A stretch of DNA of 64,000 bases from CALODL01 sp942492115 (GTDB lineage: Bacteria; Planctomycetota; Phycisphaerae; UBA1845; CAIVHJ01). Positions 1 to 9,100 of this stretch are shown one piece after another; position 1 is the stretch's first letter; every line of letters begins with the position of its first letter. The stretch lies in contig CALODL010000001.1 of the NCBI GenBank assembly GCA_942492115.1, positions 264,218 through 328,217 on the forward strand, read 5' to 3'. The notes beneath the pieces are model-generated. The model searched no databases, had not been told where the DNA came from, and saw only the letters and a program-made list of their open reading frames with translations. The position numbers and the translations under genes were made by a program.

Positions 1-2045
1 GTGCGCTCAGCCGCGGTCTGCACCTCGATTCCAATGACATGCTCACCCGCCTCGATGTCGGGTGGCTCAATCCACGCGTAGTCCACCGACAGCTCGAAGT
101 CACCGCACAGCACGTGCCGAGTAGGATCAAGGGTCACGCGGGAGTATCCCTGGTCGCCGTTCTGCTCGGTGAAGCGCAAGTGTCCATTGCGCTCAATGAC
201 CAGGTTGCCGAAGAGCATGTCCCGATAGAACCTGTAATCGAGGACCTGGCCACTGAACGTGTCGTGAATCGATTCGAGACACTGTGCGTTACGGGGAAAG
301 GCCGTGTCGACCTCGAGGTTGTCGAAGGCCACCCGGTATGGCGTCGCAGTAAACCATGTTCCTGACATGACCACCAGCCGCACGTCTTCGTCCGGCCCCT
401 CGAAACTGTGCAGGTGTTGCCAGCCGTCCTGCCAGTAGAACGCCGAGTACGTCGTGGCACGGCGGCGCAGCCGCAGGCGCCCGCCGATCGCGCTCATCTC
501 GGCGAACCGAACACCCCGATCGCTGCTCAGCCGCACGTCCCCCCCCTTCAAGCACCGCTCGGCGGGAGCATGTTCCGGTGCGTGCTCATGGTGCACGCCG
601 GCGACGGCGATGACCTCGCGCGTGAACACTGAACGGGCCCCCACTATGAAATGCAGGGCCCCCGCCTCGGGGACCGGAAAGTCGATGAGCTCGAAATCGA
701 TCGAGGCATCGAAGTCGCCCCGGATGACGGCCTGCGCCGGGTTGAGCTCGTACGACGAACCGCCGGTGGGCGACGATTCGAACACCAGCGTCCCATTCTG
801 AAGACTGACCTGGCCGGAGGCCAGGAAGCGCTCGTCCAGCGCAGGGCCATCGAAGTCATCGGTGAACGGCATCAGCGAGGGCACCCCGTCGTGCAGCCCG
901 ATTCGCAGCTCATCGATCGTTCTCTTAGCTGCCAGACGCTCGCTTTCCGCCTCGGCGCGGTCGCGTGAGGCCTGGACATACAGGCCGCCGAACACGATCG
1001 AGGCCACCGTCGTGGCCAGCGTGAACAGATAGGCTGCCCAGTAGCGGCGAATGGACTTCTTGAGCACATAGAGTTGGCTGTCGCGCCGAGCGCTGATCGG
1101 TCGGTTGTCGAGAAACGCCCCAAGATCCTCCGCGAGATCGCCTGCGTTCTGGTAGCGACGTTGGGGTTCCTTGGCCAGGCACTTGCGCAAGATGGTCTCG
1201 AGATCGCCGGTCAGTCGTGTATTGCTGTCGGTCGCGACACTGGGGTCGGCGTTGATGATGTTGTGCATGGCGCTGCGCACGTCGCCGGATATCGCGTAGG
1301 GAAATCGTTCGGTCAGGACCTGCCAGAAGACGACACCTAGCGCATACACATCCGTGCGGACATCGACCTGGTCGTGCTGGCCGGTGGCCTGTTCGGGGGC
1401 CGACCATGGCAGCGACCCGATGAACTGGCCGGTGTGGGTCATGGCGGTCATGTGGGTGACGCCATCATCGAGCTTGGCCAGGCCAAAGTCGAGGATGTGC
1501 GGGTTACCGTCATGATCAACAAGGATGTTGGCCGGCTTGAGGTCGCGATGGATCACCCCACGGAGGTGGGCGGCCTGTACGGCCTCTGCTACACGCTTGA
1601 ACAACCCGGCCAGCCTGCGCTGATCGAGGTGCGTTCCCGCGGCGTACGCATCGAGCGGCTGCCCGTCGATGTAGTCCATGATATAGTAGACCAGGCCATC
1701 GTGCTCGCCGCTGTCGTGGATGGTGACGATCGACGGGTGGCGCAGCTGGCCGAGGATGTGGACCTCGCGCCGCAGGCGGCCGATCTCCTGGACCGTGCTG
1801 ATCGACCCGTGGCGCAGGAACTTGACCGCCACATCGCGCCCGGTGGAGCGCTGCACGGCCTGGTAGACCACCCCCTGACCGCCCCGATGCAACTCGCGGA
1901 TGAGGTCGTAGCCCGGCAGCTGCGGCGCGTAGCGCCGCGAACCGATAGGAGTCCGCCGTTCTTGCCGCGCTTCGAACTGAGCGCGGGCGCGGCGGATGAG
2001 GTCATGCTCGGATGAACGCGGACCTTCGGGCACCATTTGCCTCAT
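1..2045 (-). CDS. Transmembrane Ser/Thr protein kinase with lectin-like ectodomain (3' end cut by window edge)
   Basis: The reading frame is open from ATG at 2045 through base 1 (681 codons seen, no stop), so the C terminus is missing. Residues ~45-300 form a Hanks-type kinase: Gly-rich loop RGGQGVVY, catalytic Lys ~75 in VAVKF, HRDLKPAN with Asp ~168, and DFG at ~186. A single hydrophobic segment (~325-345) would place the rest outside the cytoplasm. That part contains two segments starting DDFDGPALDERF (~396) and HDTFSGQVLDYRF (~591), each followed by beta-rich sequence, which resemble concanavalin/LamG-like folds. The same style of segment occurs in the secreted proteins at 14,995 and 46,279. 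The gene lies 55 bp downstream of an ECF sigma gene in the same orientation, a known planctomycete arrangement. A second ATG at 2036 is possible; no strong Shine-Dalgarno is seen. Autophosphorylation and sigma control are inferred from the family. Confidence 0.9.
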   Translation of the reverse strand, partial: MRQMVPEGPRSSEHDLIRRARAQFEARQERRTPIGSRRYAPQLPGYDLIRELHRGGQGVVYQAVQRSTGRDVAVKFLRHGSISTVQEIGRLRREVHILGQLRHPSIVTIHDSGEHDGLVYYIMDYIDGQPLDAYAAGTHLDQRRLAGLFKRVAEAVQAAHLRGVIHRDLKPANILVDHDGNPHILDFGLAKLDDGVTHMTAMTHTGQFIGSLPWSAPEQATGQHDQVDVRTDVYALGVVFWQVLTERFPYAISGDVRSAMHNIINADPSVATDSNTRLTGDLETILRKCLAKEPQRRYQNAGDLAEDLGAFLDNRPISARRDSQLYVLKKSIRRYWAAYLFTLATTVASIVFGGLYVQASRDRAEAESERLAAKRTIDELRIGLHDGVPSLMPFTDDFDGPALDERFLASGQVSLQNGTLVFESSPTGGSSYELNPAQAVIRGDFDASIDFELIDFPVPEAGALHFIVGARSVFTREVIAVAGVHHEHAPEHAPAERCLKGGDVRLSSDRGVRFAEMSAIGGRLRLRRRATTYSAFYWQDGWQHLHSFEGPDEDVRLVVMSGTWFTATPYRVAFDNLEVDTAFPRNAQCLESIHDTFSGQVLDYRFYRDMLFGNLVIERNGHLRFTEQNGDQGYSRVTLDPTRHVLCGDFELSVDYAWIEPPDIEAGEHVIGIEVQTAAER

Positions 2046-2100
2046 ATCAAGAAGAACCTGAATAGCCTTGATGTTACAGGCGACACCGCGGCCGCGGGTG

Positions 2101-2745
2101 TTAAGCGCGATCGCTGAGCAACCGTGACGCCGGCCCGAGCAGGTCGCGCAGGTGATCCCGTGCCCGGCCGCGCAGCATGTACGCCGTGACGCGTGAGCAG
2201 CCCAGCCGATCGGCGACCAGCTGGCCCGGCTGGCCTTCGAGATCGAAGAGCTTCAGTGCCGTGGCATAGTTGTCCGGCATGGCCGCCAGGGCCCGGTCGA
2301 TCAGCGTCCGGGCCTCGTCGGCGGCGACAGCGCGACTGGGCGTGGTCGAGGTTACCCCCATGAGGGCGCACAGCTCGATGTAGGAATCGCCGTTGCTGCC
2401 GTGGAGGACCCGTCGATCGGGATGCGGGCGTTTGTCACGCTCCAGGCCGCGAATCGCGTCGAGCAGGTTGTGCCGCGCGATCTGGCGCAACCACACGGTC
2501 AGCGCCGCCATGCTGTCGCCCACGAAGCGGTCGAAGCGGGCAAAGGCCTCCATGTAGGTGACCTGCATGATGTCGTCCGGCTCGAGGACCGCCTGCCACT
2601 TGGGGTTGATCTCCAGCGCGCGCCGCACAGTCGGCCCGACGTGCGCCAGAACCCGTTCGAGCGCATCGAGATCGCCCTGACGGGCGGCCGTCAGATCCTG
2701 CTCGATGAGCGCGTCACGATCGGAATGAGATCCTTCCACGGACAT
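2101..2745 (-). CDS. ECF-family RNA polymerase sigma factor (kinase-associated type)
   Basis: A 214-residue protein with sigma region 2 around residues 25-100 (the PDDIMQVTYMEAF core-binding stretch, then a W-containing promoter-melting helix). A C-terminal region 4 helix-turn-helix covers ~165-205 (GQLVADRLGCSRVTAYMLR). The frame stays open upstream to 2913, but the start at 2745 is chosen because homology begins there and GGGGGA precedes it. The arrangement, sigma gene followed after 55 bp by a transmembrane Ser/Thr kinase, matches the planctomycete ECF-STK groups, in which phosphorylation of the sigma factor is thought to control its activity. No anti-sigma gene is visible beside it. A decayed paralogue of the same pair lies at 12,241-12,545. 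Family confident; target promoters unknown. Confidence 0.9.
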   Translation of the reverse strand: MSVEGSHSDRDALIEQDLTAARQGDLDALERVLAHVGPTVRRALEINPKWQAVLEPDDIMQVTYMEAFARFDRFVGDSMAALTVWLRQIARHNLLDAIRGLERDKRPHPDRRVLHGSNGDSYIELCALMGVTSTTPSRAVAADEARTLIDRALAAMPDNYATALKLFDLEGQPGQLVADRLGCSRVTAYMLRGRARDHLRDLLGPASRLLSDRA

Positions 2746-2949
2746 GGTCCCCCATTGTAGTTGTACACCCGGCGAACTTGAAGCTTCTGCCGCGCGGGGG
2801 CGCTCGTCTCCAAAAAAACGGCAGGTGCTTAGCGCCCCATCCCCGCCCGTCGCCTGTGAACAGGACCGAGGCCCACTGGGCGGCCGGATGACGCGCGTGG
2901 TCGCCCTCCGCATTGGCCGTACCGGCGGTCGGTTCTGCGTGGAGACGGT

Positions 2950-3081
2950 TTGAGGGGTGAAGATTCAGCCCTGCGCGCCGGAGACAGGCTCGGCCCCTAC
3001 GAGGTCATCGACAGGGCTGGTACTGGGGGCATGGGCGGGGTCTATCGTGCTCGCGATACCAGGCTCGATCGCACCGTGGCC
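2950..3081 (+). pseudogene. N-terminal stub of a second Ser/Thr kinase gene
   Basis: From a TTG at 2950 the plus strand encodes about 44 residues typical of the extreme N terminus of PknB-like kinases: LGPYEVIDRAG, then a Gly-rich loop GTGGMGGVY, then RARDTRLDRTVA. In intact kinases this is followed at once by the catalytic Lys (AIKVL). Here homology stops at 'TVA' near 3081 and the frame continues into the tail of the RHS gene encoded on the other strand, whose stop codon is at 3106. The catalytic Lys, HRD and DFG motifs are all missing, so this cannot be a kinase. It differs in sequence from the kinase ending at 2045, so it comes from another paralogue. Read as a truncation scar left by a rearrangement next to the RHS gene. 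Confidence 0.7.
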
Positions 3082-3105
3082 GCGCGCCCGAGTGCCACCC
3101 CGGTT

Positions 3106-6100
3106 TCAGTCATCTTTGACCCGACCTTCTGCCTGCAGCGCGGCCTTCGGAATTGTCAGAGCACCCTTCTTGAGTCCCGTTTGCTCAGGCAAGGTCACGT
3201 TGGTGACAGACTTGTAGGCATCTCTTTCTTCAAAGCCCAGGGGGTCTCCGCTCAGGTCAATCTTGTGTGAAAAGATCCTGGCTTTCGGTTTTTCCTTGCC
3301 CTTCACGTAGAGCCATTCGTAAAGATCAGGCGTTGCATAAACACGCTGGCGCTTCTTCTTGAATCCGGAAGTCTTCAGTTTTGAATCGCCGACAAAACAG
3401 GCCAACGCCACGACCGCACCGTCGCGAGCCACCCGTGCGGACTTGGTCGCGTCCTGGAGCGTGACATACTCGGAACCATCGAGCCCGCTGGGCATCAATT
3501 GACCACCACCCGAGCCATGGCCGATGTATACCAGCGTGCTGACCTTGCCGTTTTTCCTGGTGATACTCCGCGCCGTTTTTCCAAGCTTCTTGAAGGAAGT
3601 GATCCTCACGCGGACTTTGGGGTTGCTCTTCCTGATGGCGGCCTTCAGCGCCTTGGCTGTCGCCATCCAAGTCTTCTCGTTCTTTTTCTTCTTAGGGTCT
3701 GCACCCACCGCGATGATCACATCCAGTCCGTTGGGATCAATGAACTTGACAGGATTGTTCTGCGCAAATGCATAAAGGTTGTAGAACTGGGGTTCGCGAA
3801 TGCCCCTGGCCGGTCGATCCATGAATAGCGGGTCGGGCGACTGCCAAACGGAAGTGCGCGGGTCATAGTAGCGCGCACCGTAATAGTACAATCCCGTCTC
3901 CTCGTCGAGCTCCTTGGCGGAGTACAGGTAGGGGGTGTGCTGGGTGTTGCTTTTTTCCTGAACCCACGTTTCTCCGGAGGGAAAGTACTGTAAGTGCTCG
4001 AAGAGCTTGCCATTGATGGTAGTCACGTAGCTGGAGCTTCCCAGATGATCGGGGTGATAGAAATACAGGAAGTTGCTCTCCGGATTGCCGTGATTGTTCT
4101 GAGGGTTGGAGTGTCCAGGTGTGAGTTTGCTGGCTACGCGGGTCGTCTCGGCGTAGACGTGCTTGGTGATGACGGTACCATTGCGGACCGTGTAGAACGG
4201 ATTGACGTACGCAGTTTCGCCCTGTGGTCCACGTTTGATAACGCGCTGGTCACCGTCATCGTACTTGTAGGTCTTTTCGTGGCCATTATCGTAGACACTC
4301 TGAATCCGATTCTCCTCGTCCCATAGAATGGTGCGGCTGGTGCCGTTGGTGTCGTGCTCCCAGCCGAGCTGGTTGCCATTGGCATCGTAGCTGTATGTGC
4401 GGTCACCGATGTGCGTGGGGGCATGGGGCTGAGGGCCGTCGAACTGGTACGCCCAAGCATACGAAGTCTTGGATTGTACGATCGTCTGCCCACTCGGGCG
4501 CACGAGTTCGTGAAGTTGGTTCTTTGCGGTGATGTTGTGAATGGTGTCATAAGACATACTCGCAGCGTATTGGCTGGATTTGTTGGGTCCGTACTGATGA
4601 ACGCCGCTGGCCTCGGTCAAGCGATAGAGGTCATCGTACGCATAAGTCTGCACCACGGGGCCGCCTGATCTATTGCTTGCGGGAACAGGGACATCGTTGT
4701 GAATCTGCAGGATGTTGCCAACATCGTCATAGGTGTAGTGCAGGTCCTGAAACGGTGTATTCCCCGTTGTGCCACTGACAAGGTGGAGCAGCCTGCGATC
4801 AAGTGGGTCGTACTCTTGTGTCGTACGGACACCGTTTTGGCACTGCATGAACACGCGCTGTTCGAACTTATCGTACTCCAGTCGTTCGAGGTACGGGAAG
4901 ACCACGCCGTCTTTGAAACCCGTGGCAGCCCGAACCAGCCCTCCGGAATCGTAGTCGTACGTCAACACCTCCCCGTCAGGATAAGTGAGTTCCTGCAGCC
5001 GGTTCCAGGTGTCGTAGGTGTACTGCGTCGTGTAGACCTCAGGAGAATTTGGGCTGTTGCCCTGGGTGTCGCTTGCAATGGTCTTGAGTTCCTTCGTCAC
5101 CTCGCCGAGCTTGCCATAGAACCGTTCTACGGTTCCCGCTTCGCTGGCGACGGTCACGATGCGCCCGGCACGGTTGAACGGCGCTCCGGGACTACCGTAG
5201 GTGTAGGCGACGTTGTTGTCGGGATTTAGCGGGTACGCTACCGTCAGCAGACGATTGAATTCGTGATCATACGAGATCTGCAGATTCAGCGCACGTAGAT
5301 TGGCCGTCACTTTAGCGATCAAGTTTCCCGCCAGGTCGTAGTCATTCTCGGTCAAGCCCGCGTCCGGGCTATCGATCGCGGTACGGCGTCCAAAGTTGTC
5401 GTAGCTCATCACGGATATATTGTGATGGTCATCCTCGACCTGCACGAGTTGCTTGATGGCATCATAGCCGTAGCTGGTCCAGAGAATCTGGGCCCCGCCA
5501 TCGTTGGCCTCGCGCATTGCGGTGATCAGCTTGCGAACATCGTGATACGTGCGCTTCTCAATTCCATTGGCGTCGGTCACGGTGGTCTCGAAGCGCGGCG
5601 TGCCGCTGCGATCCGGCCCGAATCCGTAGCTGGTCGAAGAGGAAGTGTTGTCGGGGATGGTGATGTTCGTGATGCGGTCGAGGACATCGTATTCCGTTGT
5701 CGTCGGGACGATGGAGTCGTATGCAGGGTTGAACTCGCCAGGTGTACCCAGGGGCTCGGTGGTGGGGTAGAAGTGCTCGACAGTGCGCCCGACGTGGTCG
5801 TAAGTCAACCGTCCGGAAACCATCATAACATGCTCTGCCGGATCGTCCGCGCCACTGTGGATGGTGCAGTCCTTCTTGGTCTGGAGGACGCGCTTGAGTC
5901 CATCGCTAAACAAGACCGTGTCAATGGGGTCGTTGACATCCCGGAAGGGATCGATATGCCGGGTGAGGGCCCAGGGTCTGACACCCGGCTGGTTTGGACA
6001 GGCCTCGGCAGCCTGATCGGGATGGTACTCGAAGCGCAGCGTTGGGATCAGGCCACCCGTTTCATAGGGGCCCGTGATGGAGGTGATTCGTCCGAACGCA

Positions 6101-9100
6101 TCGTAATCATGGTCCGTTGCATTGCCGTTGATGTCCGTCGTGACGTCGGGCCTGCCGAAGCGCAAATCATGGGTTGAGGTCGAGACGTAACCGAAGCTGT
6201 CGCTGATCGAGGTCATGTGCGTGGCGGTTGCGGCGTCGTATTCAAGCGCAACAGCATAGCGCTGCCCGTGCAGGTTTGGCGGGCCGATAGCGCTGAGCAG
6301 GTTGCCGTTAGGATAGTACTGCAGATCAGTTGTCGCGACCGCGCCATCTGCCAGGAATTGCCGCACCTGCAGAATGTTCCCGGTGCCCGGCTCGACGTCG
6401 GCTTCCCGTCGGCGCATCTCCACCCCGTTGGAACTGACCAGGATGTGGTTGGGTATGCCAACGATGTAGGCGGCAGGATCTGAGAAGTAGCCCAGGGCAA
6501 CGCTCAAGTCGTCCTCTATGCCCTCGTCGGCAGCATCGAAGAAAGCGGTCATATTGCCGACCGCATCATAAGCGAATGTTGTATAGGTGGTTTTTCCCGG
6601 GATGGCCAGGCCTTCGTAGAACAAGCGGTCCGTCCGCACCAACTGTGGAAACACCGTAGCTGTAGTGCTCTGTGGATCGGCGACCTCCATGCCCGTACTG
6701 ATGTCGATGAGCACGAAAGAGTGGCGTACTTCCGTGAAACGATTGCCGGCGGCATCCTGGATCAGTTCTCCGATCAGCAGGCTCTTGTTATAGTAATTGT
6801 TGTTGCTGTACGTGCTTGTAATCGAGCGGTACACGGCATCGCCGGCGGGCGTATTCAGTTGCCTCTCGATCACTGTTTGATAGCCGTAGAATTCTCGTTC
6901 GGTACGATCATAGAAGCCGTCGAGATATTCATAAGTGCTGACCAGCGTATCCACACCGTCGCCACAGAATCCGTCGAACACGTCAACGCGGCTGAGATTC
7001 CAGCGCGTCTGTGGCAGGTCGACGGTATTACCGTCGCGTGCATAGTCCAGGGTGATCACGGCTCCAAGCGGACGCCTGATCGTCCTGAGCAGGTTGGTGC
7101 GACCGTGGACATTGAGGTTGACCTGGACCTCTCCTGTCGTGTCGCTGTACAGATGATCGGCGTAACCGTCCCCATTAAAGTCGCGGAGCGTGATCTCGAA
7201 ACCTCCCAGCGAACGTGAGCGGCTGTGGCCGCCACCAAAGCTGAGGATCACCGGCCCGATGGGGATGCCAACACTTCCATTGGCACCGATGTTGCGGGTG
7301 ATACTGACCTGCGTTCGCAGTGGCATGGCCATGGCACCGGTCAGGACATAGGGTTCCGTGAACCGATTGCCCGTGTTGAAACGGACAGTCAATTCCGTAC
7401 TGCCCGAAGCCAAGTCGACGGGAATGCACAAGTCAGCAAGGGGGTTCCCGTTGAGGTCTTTCGACACTGCGTCGAGCAGACCGTCGCCATTGACGTCAAT
7501 GAGGTCGTAAAAAGCAGACGAGGTGCTGGCGGTGTGCGACACGCCGCCACCCAGGCCATAACTCGGTGTGGTGAAGCCGACTCCGACACTAAGTCCCTTG
7601 AGTACACTTTGCTCGCGCCGCAACTGACTGGTGCTATCCCAATCCTCTTCTGCTGCAAACCTGTAGCCCAAGTTTAAACGCACACGGAGCCCGGAGCCCG
7701 TGCGTGTGACGTAGTCCGGCAAGCCGTCGCCATTGATGTCCAGCAGATCCCAGTGCGTGTTGAAGTCACCGCGTCCGCCCGTGACACCCGCGCTGAGGTT
7801 GTATGCCGGCTTCTCGGTGGTGATGCTCTCCACCCGCCCCCGGCTGTTGCTCACCTGTCTCGTAATCGTCGCTCCAAGATTGATGTTGCAGGTCTCACTG
7901 TCGCTCTTGCGAACACGGCCGAAGCCACCAACGACGATACGATCGGCCGCGAGGGCGCCATTCGGGAGCGTCGGCTGTACTTCACCGCCGCCGACCACAT
8001 CCGGATAGCGGTCGCCATTGAAGTCCAGGAACTCAACAGCGGACCAGTTGGTCCCTGAACTGGACCCCACACCAAAGCCCAGCAGAGAGAGGTTTTCTGA
8101 TGTCGTCTTAGCGCCACCGAGCCGCACGATTCCGCGACCGCCGCCCAGCTTGGAGCCATCCGGAAAATCCAGGAAGTTTACCCCTAGCCGCGACGCGCTC
8201 ATGCGCTCTGCGCTGATCCAGGCTTCTTCATCCTGGGCTCGCCATTGGTCACGTTCGACAAATGGCACCATCTGCAGGAACACATCGATCACCGGGTCGT
8301 TGTCGGAGACCGGTACGACGAGTTGGCTCTCGGCGATCGGTAGCGCACACAGCGGGTCCTCCCGATCTGTCAGGCCATTGTCATCATTGTCCAGGCCGTC
8401 TGAACATGTACTGGGCAGGTCGCCGCCTTCACCTTGTCCGAAGTCGCCGTTGTACTGACCGTAACCCCACTGCCGGAATCCACCGCCGAAGGCGTCGGTG
8501 TCGTCGGGGCCCAGGTGTAGATCGAAGCCTGTCGATGAGGGAAATCCCGGTGGAATGGTATAGGTCAGGACCGGATTCATGACATTGATTTGCAGTAGGA
8601 AGTCCCCGATATCCAGCGCGGATCCCGCGTCCGCCTCGAAGTACAATTCGTCACCCTGAGACACGTCGATGGTAGCATTGAGGGCGGATGGTCCGGAGAC
8701 GATGCCGTTCACGATGGCAACGGTCTGCTTGGCCAGGCGCTGGCCGGCTCGTTTGATCGTCAGTGTGACCGTGGTCGTCAGGTTTGAAGTAAAGACTGTT
8801 GTGGAAATGGGCCAATGGACGTCCACCGTACCATCTTCCGGCGCCTGGTAGGGCACATAAGGCGTTGTGAAGGCATTGCGCGGATAAGCCTGTATGGTGA
8901 CGGGTATGTTGAAGGCCAGCGCCGGCTCACCATTGTCGAATTGAGGAGCCGGATTGCCGTCCACGATGGAGTAGACCAGACTTGCCCCTTCCAAGCAGGT
9001 CGGATCGTCCGCATCAGCTACACCGTTACCGTCATTGTCGATTTCATCCGCGCAGGTATCGGCGTTCAATCCACCCTCGGGAAGAAAGCCGCGCGCGATC

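Noticed and set aside
2401..2760. A 119-codon plus-strand frame opposite the sigma gene
   Set aside because: Fully inside the sigma gene, no motif, and the minus strand has a clear sigma protein.
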